Origin: Ovis canadensis
Lineage: Eukaryota; Chordata; Mammalia; Artiodactyla; Bovidae
NCBI RefSeq assembly: GCF_042477335.2
Contig: NC_091246.1
Span: 251,662,501 to 251,726,500, forward strand
Direction: 5' to 3'
Length of the DNA stretch: 64,000 bases
In this document: piece after piece, positions 41,696 through 52,777 of the stretch
Layout of the letters: every line of letters begins with the position of its first letter
Position numbering within the stretch: position 1 is the first letter of the stretch
Translations under genes and position numbers: made by a program
Notes under the pieces: model-generated
The model's database searches: none
What the model was told of the DNA's origin: nothing
Seen by the model: the letters and a program-made list of their open reading frames with translations, nothing else

Positions 41696-43330
41696 AATTA
41701 GAAGTTCAAAACACTACATAGAGACACCCGGGGGAGTGCAGAGGAAGGGGCAGCTAACTCAGCGGATCTGTCTGTAGGATCACTGAACCATGGATGTGGA
41801 TGCCTCAGAGTCCTTTTCTACTGATCAAAACCCACAGGTGTTACTGTTTCTAAGGACTAAAAAGATCATGATAGGCAATGTAATTCCCCAGTATCATTTC
41901 AGCTTTAAGTGATTATCATTCTGAAGGATCTTTGGGTTAGTACTGAGACTTTCGGCATTTTGGAAATAATGTCAGCCAGATACTGGATAAATTTTGGCAA
42001 GTTTTTAAAAGTAAGTATTCTGCAAAATAGCATGTATTCTGTGATTACAACTATACAAAAAGAGACATATATATATCCAGCATCCAGAAGGGAATATTCA
42101 TGGAAGAGAGTTACTTTATAGAGGTGAGGTGATGACTTTATTTTTTTAGGAAATATTTCAATATTGCATTGCCTTCAGTTTAAAGAGAGAAGAACAAATA
42201 ATGATTCTGCTATAGCCAAAACATTATATTAAAAAAATATCAATGGGAAAAGCATCTCAGTGAGGCTGAGAAAGGGAATCTTTAAAAATAACTCAGAAAC
42301 AGTCACACTTGATGGAAATTCTGACCTTTGGGTAGAGAACTTGAAAAGGATTTTAAAGCAGAAACAAATTTTTAGGGATATACAGGAAGATTTTTAGAAG
42401 TCAAAAGATCCTGGTCTATTTAGGGAACTTCTACTGGTATTTCTCAACCATCAGAGCAAAACTAAGAACATTCTAAATAAGAAAGAAAAATTCCCCCCAA
42501 ACGCACAAATGCCACAAACCAAACCATCTTTGGATTTGTTCCTTATACTCTAATATTTGCTCACACATACACACAAAATTTAACATAGCTTTAGATACAT
42601 TTATACAGCTTTCTTCCCACAGAAAGCTGTAAGTGTTTTTACTTATATTGTACAATACTGTATTGTTTAATGTATTCGGGGAAGGATTTACTGACTACAG
42701 TTAAAAGCATGGTTATTCTGGCACACTTGTTGACTTGAAATATCTGACCTTCTCTTAAAGAAAAAACAAAACCATTGAGATTGTCGCAGAAAGGGAAAAT
42801 ATGTCAGTCTTGTCGTGTTTGACTTGAACAGACATGAAGAAACCTGCCAGTCCCAGGTCGCCTGGACCCCCACCACTTGGGAACTCCGTGGCAGGGATTC
42901 TGCGGTAGCAGGCACTTGACCTTAAGGTTCTTCCTGAAGCTTCTGAGCCTTTGTTTTGTGTGGCTGACATTCCCGAAAGCTTAGCTGTAAACGGAGCTCC
43001 AGCACAGAGCCTGCACCATAATCTTCCGGGGACTTGTCCTGGTGAAATCCGGGTCCATGTAGCAACACAGGTTTCCGAGGGCAGGAGCTGTCTTAGGAGC
43101 CTGCCTGGCCTGTGCAACCTGAGCCCGGGCGCCATCCTTTAAATCACGTTGCTTTTTTGAAGTGTAAGCTCATGACCGTTTCCTGCTCTCCCTGATTCAA
43201 CCTGCCGAGCCAGATCGCACCACCTCTCTCTGGTCTTGGAAGAGCGAACCCCGTCCCCGCCCCGCCCTCGCCATCGCTGTGCTGGGCCAAGTGGAACCGC
43301 TGAACAAACACCCGCCAGATTGCCGCAGGC
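41696..43330. other. Single-copy stretch, no gene seen
   Basis: AT-rich to 42700, then a GC-richer part (42830-43330) with several CpGs. No recognisable product in either strand. Confidence 0.4.
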
Positions 43331-43354
43331 CCCGGCCAGCTGCAGTTGGAGACA

Positions 43355-43370
43355 CAGCGCCATCTAGTGG
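43355..43370 (-). promoter_or_regulatory. Strong CTCF-type binding motif
   Basis: The minus strand reads CCACTAGATGGCGCTG. Its first 14 bases match the CTCF core CCASYAGRKGGCRS at all 14 positions. It lies in a GC-richer, repeat-free patch. CTCF sites mark loop anchors and insulators. The orientation (minus) would matter for loop direction. Occupancy cannot be judged from sequence. Confidence 0.6.
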
Positions 43371-43379
43371 AGAAACAAC

Positions 43380-43900
43380 AGAAATCCTTCCCTCGCTTAA
43401 AAAAAAAAAAAAATCAGCAGAGCATCCTTGAAGTGCACCAAAGAAATCAATGGCCCTCATTTGATACCAAAGGAGCCTGGGAATCAGGGAAGGAAATGGG
43501 CTTCCCGAATGTCACACAGCCGGCTCGTGGCAGCATCGACCCCGCAGAATCTCATCACCGGAGCCTTGGTTCAGCATTCTTTGCACTACCCAGCAAAGAA
43601 ACCGGAAGATAAAAGAGCTTCCAGTTTCGGTCGAGCATTTCAGACCTCTTCCAGGGTGCAGGTGAACACACGTAGGGGCCGATGTCTGATGAGCAGGCGT
43701 GGTTTTTTTATTGTCCTAGAGAATGCCTTGGCTGGGCTCCTAACAAATTCAGTCTCCCCGCCCCCTCCACCGCCCACAGACCCGCCAAGAATTCAGCTCA
43801 AGGATCAGACCACGCCCATGGCACGAGGTCACGGAGCAGAAGATGCCACAGGTCACCTGCGCCCAGAGGGAAGAGACTAGAAAGAGCCTGCGGGTTGTCA
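43380..43900. other. A-run and a probable MIR remnant
   Basis: An A15-type run (43400-43414) is followed by single-copy DNA. 'cgaatgtcacacagccggct' near 43507 may be a reversed MIR fragment. The open frame 43428-43880 has no recognisable product. Confidence 0.35.
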
Positions 43901-44115
43901 GGCCTTCCCCAGAGGCTCAGCGGTAAAGAATCCGCCTGCAATGCAGGAGCCTCAGGAGGTGCAGGTTCGATCCTTGGTCGGGAAGTTCCCCTGGAGGAGG
44001 GTATGGCAGCCCACTCCAGTATTCTTGCCTGCAGAACCTTATGGACAGAGGAGCCTGCCAGGCCACAGTCCATGGGGTTGCAAAGAGCTGGACACGACTG
44101 AGTGACTTAGCAAGC
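43901..44115 (+). mobile_element. Bov-tA SINE, full length
   Basis: Plus strand: ccttccccagaggctcagcg, 'gcaatgcaggagcctcagga', 'tattcttgcctgcagaacct' and 'ctggacacgactgagtgact'. Confidence 0.9.
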
Positions 44116-45127
44116 ACGCATGTGGGCTGCCAGTCGCCTTTCCACTGCGTTTTTAGAGCTCAGGAAAAATGTGCACTTCTTTCCAGGTCCCGCAGATCCC
44201 AGAAGAGAAGTAGGAGTGGAAATGGGGTGCAGCACCCCGGTTTCTTGCCCTCCAGAGGCTTCTGTGAGGAGCTGCACAGTGTGTGGGCTTCTCAGCCGGT
44301 CTACCGCGAAAAGGCGACCAGATCGGGTAGACTGTGGAGGGGGAAACGCAGGCACATCATTCAGTGGCAGCTCGCGGGGTGGAAAGAAAGGTGAGAGCCA
44401 CTGCCTAGCTTCATTCCCTGGAAATAAAATCCTAAATCCTGACTTGAAACGTATGGCTGTGCTTTGAGGTAGATCTTGAGTCTAGTGCCTCGTGGATAAA
44501 GAATTTCTGGGTTGCGCTCTCTTCCTCTGAGCCTGGGCCTCCCATTGACTCCTGGGTCATCGCTTCAGCAGGAAAGATGAGCGCATCTTGTCTTAAATTC
44601 TAGGGCGCTGGCAGAGCCTTCAGCTGTCAGTGTGGCTGTGAAGGCCATGCTGGTAACCTCTGTGCTCACTCTCTTCATTTAATGTCTCTAAAGCTGATTA
44701 GGGTAAGAGGAACCTTTTTCATTTGTTTTTCCAACCCAGGGAATCTGACTCAGGGACTTTTGTGGACTGGAATGTCCTGAACTGGCCAAGATTTGATAAA
44801 ACCTTCGGTGCCCAGGGCCCTTGGTGAGTCACTGTGCGGCCTCACACGGCCTGGCTTACCCCAGGCGAGAACACCTAAGTTCCCTGGATGACGGAACAGC
44901 CTCTGAGGCCAAGTGCCGAAGCCTATCCTGCAGCCCTTGAAGAGAAAGTCCAGCCCCCAGCAAGGTCCTGCCTTCACCTGCTTCTATCTCTGCCCTAGCC
45001 TCACTGTCCTGCTGCCCCAAAGTCACCGTCCTCTGAAGTGTGTGGTCACACCTGGGCTGTGTGGCAGTGTCCAGGAGTCTGCTGAGATGTAGAAGTCTTG
45101 CTTTTTAGGCCAACGCATTCTTAGGAA
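44116..45127. other. Single-copy stretch, no gene seen
   Basis: No recognised gene or repeat. Open frames of 115-117 codons overlap on one strand near 44041-44467 and look like chance. Confidence 0.4.
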
Positions 45128-45325
45128 TGCTTCCCTCATGGGTTCAGCTGGTAAAGAATCCGGCTGCAATGCAGGAGACCTGGATTTGATCCCTGGGTTG
45201 GGAAGATGTCCTGGAGAAGGGAAAGGCTACCCACTCCAGCATTCTGGCGTGGAGAATTCCATGGACTGTACAGTCCATGGGGTCACAAAGCGTCAGACAC
45301 AACGGAGCGAATTTCACTTTCTCTT
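45128..45325 (+). mobile_element. Bov-tA SINE, full length
   Basis: Plus strand: tgcttccctcatgggttcag, 'ttgatccctgggttgggaag', 'cagtccatggggtcacaaag' and 'gaatttcactttctctttca'. The body has a short deletion typical of one Bov-tA subtype (ccatggactgtacagtccat). Confidence 0.88.
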
Positions 45326-45849
45326 TCATCCCTGGGAAAGGGGCTACTGAGAGTACTTTATGATGGAGCTATTTCCCATGGGGACACTGTTATAATTGGG
45401 TGTGCTTCTGAGCAGGGACCTGGTACCGCACGAATCACCGAGATATCCAGCTGCAAGGCGTAAAAGCCAGTATGTCCCCAAGCCTCTGTAGTCATCCATC
45501 AGAGGACAGCCTCTGACAAGTCCTCCGCTCTGGATGCTGGCAGGGCCCCCAGCTCATTACTCAGTGTTCCTTTAACTGAGCTGCCCCTCCCAGCACACAC
45601 GCCCGGGTCCCTTTATCTCCTCTCCGGGCTTTGATCTCCATCCTTCAGTCGCTTCACACCATCCGGCTCTCCTTTTCTCACCAAACGCCCTTAACTGGAA
45701 AACCTCTGAGCTCAGTTCATAGTCTCCTCTGCCCTCCTTCGCCGCCAGCCCCTACAGTGACACCATCGTTGCTGTGACAAGCAGCCCCCTAGATCACCCT
45801 AACAGCCACCCTCCCCATGTTATTGATCCTGGACCGTGATTAGCACGTA
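45326..45849. other. No gene recognised
   Basis: Single-copy DNA. A weak L2-like theme around 45640-45740 cannot be confirmed by eye. Confidence 0.35.
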
Positions 45850-46068
45850 AAGAAGCCCCCTGGTGGCTCAGAGGTTAAAGCATCTGCCTCCAATGCAGGA
45901 GACCTGGATTCGATCCCTGGGTTGGGAAGATCCCCTGGAGAAGGAAATGGCAACCCACTCCAGTATTCTTGCCTGGAGAATCCCACGGCCGGAGGAGCCT
46001 GGTAGGCTACAGTCCACGGGGTCACAAAGAGTCGGACACGACTGAGCGACTTCACCACCACCACCACC
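45850..46068 (+). mobile_element. Bov-tA SINE with (CAC)n tail
   Basis: Plus strand: aagccccctggtggctcaga, 'ttcgatccctgggttgggaa', 'gcctggagaatcccacggcc' and 'tcggacacgactgagcgact'. The tail has grown into (CAC)n at about 46052-46069. Confidence 0.92.
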
Positions 46069-46124
46069 ATATAATGTACTTCCAGGTCAGTCAGCTTTAA
46101 GAGAAAAGTATAGCTAAATGGGCC

Positions 46125-46380
46125 ATTCATTTACTCTGAAGATATTTATCGATTTCTTTCTATGAGCCAAACACTTTCCAAGGCACTCAGATATAGCTGT
46201 GAATAAAGCAGATACAAACCCACAGACAGCTCGAGAGGGGAAGGCATAAAGGCATCTGTCTAATGACTGGAAAGAGCATTCATTGGCTTGGGAGCTGGGA
46301 AGTCTGAGGAGCCGGTCCAGATGCTTCCACCTACCGGCTAAGTCACTTCTGTGCCTCTGGTTCCGGCTCCTCACCGGAGT
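46125..46380. repeat. L2 (reversed) followed by MIR-like fragment
   Basis: 46125-46265 reads like a reversed L2 end ('gagccaaacactttccaagg', 'tagctgtgaataaagcagat'). 46290-46375 reads like a plus-strand MIR core ('ccggctaagtcacttctgtg'). Both are weak. Confidence 0.4.
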
Positions 46381-47635
46381 CCTTCCCAGCGACCCTCCAG
46401 GGGCGCTTTGATCTGTGGCCCTGGTTCCCCTGCGTCTTTGGCTTCCCAGCCAAGAGAGCGACCTCCCCTGACTCTCCTTAAGCAGGGTCATCGTTCCTGC
46501 CAAGCTCTCCATTCTTCCCTCATAGCCCTTTCCTGCTTTGACTCCGTTTTGCTCTTCAGAAGGAAAGAAAGGAGAGCGCCCCTGCATCGGGTTACCCGGC
46601 CTGCCTTCCCATCTCATCCCCCCTGCGGCCTCCCTTCTGCGTTTCCCTGGGCTCATACATAGCTTTGAGCAACAGTCAAGTGACCCCTTCTTCAAAGAGG
46701 GCTGTTGCAGGAGGGTGCCCCTTTGGGGTCATGGCAGTGCCTTTGGGGGGCGTCTGTTCCCCCTAGACTCCCTCGGGGTAGCCAGTGGACAGACCCCAGA
46801 GCGGGGTTCTGTATGGTTGCGGCAACAGAACCACTGCAAACCAATCAACCGGCTGGAAACCGGAGAACGGCCGGTGGCCAGAGAACAGGCTCCCCACGGC
46901 AAACAATTACTTGTGTAGGCAGGGGCAGCAATGTAGGTCAGCTCCCAGCCGGGAAGTCGTTTTCCAAGAGCAAAATGCCAGTCCCTTCTGGAGGCAGAAT
47001 CTAGGTAAAGGGTTGCTTTCTATCTTTGGGCAGATGACCACCTGGTTGCCCTGCAACTGCCCTTGGTTTTGGAGACAGCTGGCCTTGACATCTACCTCCC
47101 TGCCAAGAGGAAGTGGCTCAGGAGCCGTCTAACCTTGACCTTCTGGTGGACGGTCATGAAACGGGAGGCAGGGGGCTCCATCCTGCTCTATGCACTGGGT
47201 CCAGGTGGGGGCGCCTGGATCATGCTCCCATCTCCTGAGGACACGGGATGTTTTCTGGCACGAATGTGGGAGATTCTTTCTCATTTGTTTCTGAGTGCTC
47301 ACCCTTGTAAAGATTTGCCAGTTTCAAATGAGTATTTGGGGAACTCAGAAATCAAGATCAACATCCAAGCTCTAAGGACTCTCATGGCAGGGATTTGGTC
47401 AAGCAGAACGGGAGGCTCTGGGGCTCCCGTTGAGTCCCGTAAGCCCCTCGGTTCAAGTGACCTTCAACCTCTGTGACCTTTAACCTCTTCACATGGCATG
47501 GACACAGGCTTTTACAGGATACAACACGCTACCATACTTATTCTCTCCCTTTGGTTCCAGAGAACAGTTCTGGAAAGTGGGCCGGGGAGGAGGTAACATC
47601 TTCACTTTGTAGAGAACGAAATGGCTGAAAAAGGC
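46381..47635. other. GC-richer single-copy stretch, no gene seen
   Basis: Several open frames of 100-190 codons overlap on both strands (for example 46114-46695 minus, 47063-47476 plus). None shows a recognisable motif or clean exon signals, so I do not call a gene. Confidence 0.4.
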
Positions 47636-47902
47636 TCCAGGCAAATGGCATAATTTTGTTCTTTTTTATCCTGGGTAATACTCCAGTGTATGTTTGTACT
47701 GTATCTTTATCCACTCCTCTGCTGATGGACATTTAGGTTGCTTCCATGTCCTGGCTATAGTAAATAGTGCTGCAGTGAACACTGGGGTGAATATATGCTT
47801 TCAAATTATGACTTTCTCTGGATATACGCCCAAGAGTGGGATTTCTGGGTCATATGGCAGTTCTACTGTTAGTTTTTAAGGAACCTCCATACTGTTCTCC
47901 AT

Positions 47903-48524
47903 CAGTTCAGTTCAGTCACTTAGTTGTGTCCGACTCTTTGCAACCCCATGGACTGCAGCACACCAGGCCTCCCTGTCCATCACCAACTCCTGGAGTTTGC
48001 TCAAACTCATGTCCATAGAGTCAGTGGTGCCATTCAACATCTCATCGTTTATCGTCCCCTTCTCCTCCTGCCTTCAGTCTTTCCCAGCATCAGGGTCTTT
48101 TCAAATGAGTCAGTTCTTCACATCAGGTCCAAAGTATTGGAGTTTCAGCTTCAGTATCAGTCTTTCCAATGAATATTCAGGACTGATTTCCCTTAGGATG
48201 GACTGGTTGGATCTCCTTGCAGTCCAAGGGACTCTCAAGAGTCTTCTCCAACACCACAGTTCAAAAGCATCAATTCTTCGGTGCTCAGTTTTCTTTATGG
48301 TCCAAGTCTCACATCCATACATGACTACTGGAAAAACCATAGCTTTGACTAGACGGACCTTTGTTGGTGAAGTAATGTCTCTGCTTTTTAACAAGCTGTC
48401 TAGGTTGGTCATAACTTTTATTCCAAAGAGCAAGCGTTGTTTAATTTCATGGCTGCAGTCACCATCTGCAGTGATTTTGGAGCCCCCCAAAAGTTTGTAC
48501 GCAGGTCAAAAAGCAACAGTTAGA
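47903..48524 (-). mobile_element. BovB insertion with its own 5' inversion
   Basis: Minus-strand BovB from cagttcagttcagtcactta (47903) to 'agtgattttggagcccccca' (48489), then a plus-strand scrap (agtttgtacgcaggtcaaaa to cagttag, about 48492-48524). In the 3 kb copy that scrap corresponds to 4103-4135, some 360 bp upstream of the end of the minus part, so the inversion came with a deletion. The repeat actgttctcc followed by at or gt lies at 47891-47902 and 48525-48536. Confidence 0.9.
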
Positions 48525-48712
48525 ACTGTTCTCCGTAGTGGCTGTACTAGTTTGCACTCCCACCAGCAGTGTGGGAGGGTTCTCTTTTCCCCACACCCTT
48601 TCCAGCATTTAGTTTGTAGATTTTTTATGATGGCCATTGGCGGCAACATGGATGAATCTGAGATTTTATCATACTGAGTGAAGTAAGCCAGACACAGAAA
48701 GACAAATATCAT

Positions 48713-48738
48713 GTATCACTTACGTGTATCACTTACGT
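48713..48738. repeat. Exact 13-bp tandem duplication beside a SINE
   Basis: gtatcacttacgt occurs twice in tandem (48713-48725, 48726-48738) just before the dimeric SINE. Confidence 0.9.
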
Positions 48739-49062
48739 GTGCTTAGTCACTCAGTCGTATCAGACTGTTTGTGACTCCGTGGACTGCAGCCCGCCAGGCT
48801 CTCTGTCCATGGGATTCTCCAGGCAAGAATACTGGAGCGGGTTGCCATGCCCTCCTCCAGGGGATCTTCCCAACCCAGGGATCGAAGCCAGGTCTCCTGC
48901 ATTGCAGGCAGTTTCTTCACCATCTGAGCCACCAGGGAAGCCCAAGAATACTGGAGTGGGTAGCCTATCCCTTCTCCAGGGGAACTTCCCAACCCAGGAA
49001 TTGAATTGGGGTCTCTTGCTTTGCAGGTGGATTCTTTACCAACTGAGCTACCTGGGAAGCCC
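48739..49062 (-). mobile_element. Dimeric Bov-tA (tA3-like) SINE inserted in L1
   Basis: Antisense body and head (gcttagtcactcagtcgtat to 'gagccaccagggaagccc', 48739-48942) are followed by a second, partial unit ('aagaatactggagtgggtag' to 'gctacctgggaagccc'). The duplicated tRNA-like half is typical of Bov-tA3. L1 sequence continues at about 49064. Confidence 0.88.
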
Positions 49063-49419
49063 TATATTGCTTCTATGTGAGATCTGAAAAAGGGGGATAC
49101 AAATGAACTTATTTACAAGACAGAAGCAGAGTCACAGCTGTAGAAAACAACCTTATGGTCGCCAGGGAACAAGGGAGAGGGAGGGGTAAATTGGGATTGA
49201 CGTACACTCACTGCTACACATAAAACAGGTAACTAAAGAGCCTGCTGGATAGCACAGGGAGCTCTACTCAGTACCCTCTGATGGCCTGTATGGGGAGAGA
49301 ATCCTTTTCTTAGAAAGCGAACATATGCATATGCACACGTGTGGCCGGTCCAGTCTGCCGTTCACTGGAGGCTAACACTACATGTGAGCCAGCTGTTTGT
49401 TGTCGGTGTTGTTCTCTCT

Positions 49420-49595
49420 CTCCGTCACGGCCTGCAGCCCACCAGGCTCCTCTGTCCATGGAATGGCCCAGGCGAGAACACTGGAGTGGGTGGCTGCTTC
49501 CTCCTCCAGGGGATCTTCCTGGATCAGGGATCGAACTTGTGTCTGCTGCACTGGCAGGCAGATTCTATACCCCTGAGCCACCAGGGAAGCCCCCC
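49420..49595 (-). mobile_element. Bov-tA SINE, tail-truncated
   Basis: Antisense: cacggcctgcagcccaccag, 'tggcccaggcgagaacactg', 'ggatcagggatcgaacttgt' and 'gagccaccagggaagccccc', then an A-run (49601-49615). Confidence 0.85.
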
Positions 49596-49615
49596 TTTTA
49601 AAAAAAAAAAAAAAA

Positions 49616-51577
49616 GGCTCTGGGCTGCTATGTGACAGTCAAGCTCGGAGGTGTGGGGTCTCCTGCTGAGGCTGGAGTCTTTGCATCACCCCGTAGCGTG
49701 TGGGGTGTCTCCTGATCGCCCGGGTCAGTTCAGCAGTGGGACTCATGAAAGCGTGTGTCTGTGGTCTCTTCCCACCTTATTCGGGAAACTCTTTAGGTTT
49801 ATTAGTAACTCAGAGGGGCCGTCCCGGCACATTTCTCGATAGGCCAGGGCCATAGAACCCTGGTGGGCGTTTTTCCAGGCAGTTCCCGACTCTGCTTCAA
49901 TAAGAGCAGAGCGAAACCGGATCCCCTAAGCATCCCAGGTTTCCCAGGGAAGCGACAGTTACCATGTGCTAGGAGCTTCGGAGGCTCTGCTCCCTGGTCC
50001 CCCCTCTGCTGCAGTGACGCCTGGAGGCTGTTTTCCTCTCTGCCACGCTCTGGCTTCTGACTTACGAGGAAGTGTTGACCAAACCCCAAGACCTTCCCCT
50101 TCTCCCCTTCTCAGGCATGGCTCCGGACAATCTCTGGCAAACAGCCCTAGTGAGGCTCTGATCTTCTGCTGGCCTTTTCATAGAAGAACAAAGAACCGTC
50201 ATCCTCAACTTAGCAACACAAATCTCCATCCCTGAAAAGCACCTGTCAACAGCTAATCCTGAAGCCTCCCTTCAAATGGCGCAGGAGGAAATTTGCCAAT
50301 ACAGTTGTCTGGAATCCTGATTCTGGTTCTCTTTGCCAGCTGAGCTGTCTTCCTGAGAGAATCACACTGGAATCCTGCTTGGACTCATCTCTGAGCAGCT
50401 GGACCAGCTGTAGCTCACACCGGCGTCCTCCAACACTGCTCCGTGCAGTAAACTCTCCGACGAGACCATTCACCCCCCAGCCCCTCTCCAGGGGCTTGTT
50501 ACATAGGGGTGAGATTGTTAGGGGCGAAGCAATTCGTTGTGTGCCTGTAGGAATCTAATGTATTTTTAAAACCAAGAATTGAGAAGTGTAACTAATGGGC
50601 ACACTGGAAAAGCCGCAGACCACCTCATTAAAGCTCAGAGCCGTGGCCCAGGTCGGGCAGAAGCGAAACATTCTCAGGGAAAGGCTACCCCACCCAGCAC
50701 TGCAGAACGTAAAAGGAAAAGTGCCATAGGTTTTCAGCAGACAGTTTGATAGACAGAAAGCGTTCACCAGGGGCCTTAAAAATAGCCCCGATTTCTGGTG
50801 GGGTGTGGAGAGGATGAGAGGGGTGTGGAGAGGATGAGAGGGGTGAGGAGGAAGGAAGAGGCTTCTGATGATGTACCCTGGACATCAAAGAGCTGCTAGT
50901 TTGGGATTTCTGGGTTCAGATGATTCCAAACTGTTTCTCGGCAAGGACCCTCCTGTCATGCTGGCATTCGCTGACTCTTCTGGAGCCACCCCTCTGGGGT
51001 TGTCGTGAGGTTGAAAGAGAGACTCTGCACAAAGCTTGCACCTGAGAGCCTGGCACGCTGCCAGTGACTAGGGTGTTTGTTGTCTAGGAGATTCATGACA
51101 TCCTCATTTAGGGAGGCGATGTGTCCCTCTCTGTGGCCCCTCTCAGGAGGGGCCAGGGAGGGCGGCTGCCCACGGCTCCCGCAGAGGGCCCCAGCCGCCT
51201 CAGCCTGGTGTGTCAGGGGCCAGGCTGACTGCAGCGATGGTGCTGGACGAAGCCCAGCCTGCAGGGTGGTGGGCTGCCTGCTGGGGTCTATTTCATGGCA
51301 ACCTGGCTCTCCTCCGAGCACCCTGGGGGTCCAGGTTGCCCTCAGGCAGCATTGCTGGCCCACCAGCATGGTTAATAGAAAAGAGCCCCCGTTGTCCTCT
51401 GTGAAGGGGCTCGTCGACTGCCGAGTGCTGGGAGCCAACCCACTCTATGTGGCAACAGCCTTAGCTCAGGCCTTCCAAGTAGACCTCCCCGTCTCACCCT
51501 CCTCCACCCTTCACGCAGCCACCAAGAGGCCTGTCTAGAATCAACTTCTGATTTGAGTCATGAAACACTCTTCTTTG
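49616..51577. other. Single-copy stretch, no gene seen
   Basis: About 2 kb without recognised young repeats, apart from the 20-bp tandem repeat at 50801. Open frames of up to 160 codons overlap on both strands near 51000-51500 with no recognisable product. Confidence 0.4.
50801..50851. repeat. 20-bp tandem repeat, 2.5 copies
   Basis: gggtgtggagaggatgagag occurs at 50801-50820 and 50821-50840, followed by a partial unit (gggtgaggagg). Confidence 0.92.
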
Positions 51578-51811
51578 ATGTGAAGAGCTGACTCATTGGA
51601 AAAGACTCTGATGCTGGGAAAGATCGAAGGCAGGAGGAGAAGAGGATGATAGAGGATGAGATGGCTGGATGGCGTCACCGACGCAATGGACGTGAGTTTG
51701 AGTAAACTCTGGGAATTGGTGATGGACAGGGAGGCCTGGCATGCTGTGGTTCATGGGGTCACAAAGAGTCGGACACAACTGAACGACTGAACTGAACTGA
51801 ACTGAACTGAA
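51578..51811 (+). mobile_element. BovB LINE 3' tail
   Basis: Plus strand: tgtgaagagctgactcattg, 'tgagatggctggatggcgtc', ending in a (ctgaa)n-type tail. The imperfect repeat cactcttcttt / cgctcctcttt (51566-51576, 51812-51822) may be its target duplication. Confidence 0.88.
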
Positions 51812-51823
51812 CGCTCCTCTTTG

Positions 51824-52125
51824 GGGATTCCTTGGAGGCTCAGCAGTAAAGAATCCGGCTACAATGCAGGAGACACGTTTTAGATCCCTGCGTCAGGGAG
51901 ACCCCCTGGAGGAGGGCACAGCAACCTCCTCTAGAATTCTCGCCTAGAGAACCCCACGGGCGGAGGAGACTGGCGGGCTACAGGAGGAGGGGTAGGGGAC
52001 AGCCCGCCAGGCAGTGTGGTGAGTTTGGAGCCAGGAAGGGCCTGCCCTGCGTGATGATGAGTGCAGGGGACCCAGGCTGGGATCACACAGAGTCAGATAC
52101 GACTGAAGCGACTGAGCATGCACAC
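51824..52125 (+). mobile_element. Bov-tA SINE disrupted by an inverted templated insert
   Basis: Plus strand SINE head and body (ggggattccttggaggctca, 'aggagggcacagcaacctcc', 'ggagactggcgggctaca') run to about 51982. The 3' end resumes at about 52080 (gatcacacagagtcagatac). In place of some 14 bases of normal SINE sequence there are about 90 foreign bases (51990-52079), which are the reverse complement of 52251-52341. Confidence 0.85.
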
Positions 52126-52341
52126 GTGCATGCTCCTCTCTGAAAACCTCTGCAGGCTCCCCTTTGACCTCCAAGGGTCAAGTGGTCAAGTGCACATGGC
52201 TGTCAGGGCCCCTTGACAATCACCCCACATAACATCCCCCAAGAAAGACACAGCCCGGGTCCCCTGCACTCATCATTCACGCAGGGCAGGCCCTTCCTGG
52301 CTCCAAACCCATCCCACTGCCTGGCAGGCTGTCCCCTACCC
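51990..52341. repeat. Imperfect ~90-bp inverted repeat with ~170-bp spacer
   Basis: The left arm at 51990-52079 (ggtaggggacagcccgccag onward) and right arm at 52251-52341 (through cctggcaggctgtcccctac) are reverse complements with a few mismatches and one indel by eye. The right arm lies in continuous L2-like sequence, while the left arm interrupts a SINE, so the right arm is the likely template. Confidence 0.85.
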
Positions 52342-52600
52342 GCTCTTCTCTGCCTGGAACCTCCTGTTTCATCATTTAAAACTCAGCTGCAAGGTGAGCC
52401 CCATCTACGTGTCTCCTCTGACATTCTCAAGCAGAAGTTCGTACGCTCCTTGACCACCAGGAACCTCCTGCCTGGTGAAGGCCAAGATGTTTCCTGTTAT
52501 TCAAGGGCCAGCCCCTGCCCCCCAACCCCCAACTTCTGTGCAGGGCTTGGGTATCTCTGAAGAGTGAAGCCTGGCCTTGAGAAACGTCACACACTTTCCA
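52140..52600 (+). repeat. Probable L2 fossil
   Basis: Themes in L2 order: 'aaacctctgcaggctcccct', 'ctcttctctgcctggaacct' and 'aaaactcagctgcaaggtga'. It is strongly diverged. Confidence 0.45.
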
Positions 52601-52777
52601 TTTCAGCCTCCTTAGGAGAACTTAGGGTAAACATTTACCCCAAATATTGTCCTAGGCATGAGAATTGTGTAATGGAAGATCAGAGGATATTAAATGCCAT
52701 TAAAAGGTCTCATCGTTTCTGAGATAACGACACAGAGAATCACTGGGACCTAGGACCGCAATGTGCTCTGAGCTGTG

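Larger units (their letters stand above)
47636..49330 (+). mobile_element. L1 LINE 3' end with inverted 5' part, carrying two later insertions
   Basis: From 47636 to about 48638 the L1 sequence is antisense ('actcctctgctgatggacat', 'cactcccaccagcagtgtgg'). From about 48640 it is sense ('aacatggatgaatctgagat', 'tgagtgaagtaagccagaca', 'tagcacagggagctctactc') up to 49330. The switch at about 48638 is a 5' inversion. A BovB (47903-48524) and a dimeric Bov-tA (48739-49062) are inserted in it. No ORF2 frame survives. Confidence 0.85.

Noticed and set aside
46114..46695. 193-codon minus-strand frame
   Set aside because: One end lies in L2/MIR-like sequence and no motif is recognisable.
51077..51538. 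153-codon plus-strand frame
   Set aside because: An equally long frame is open on the opposite strand and neither shows a domain, consistent with GC-rich chance.
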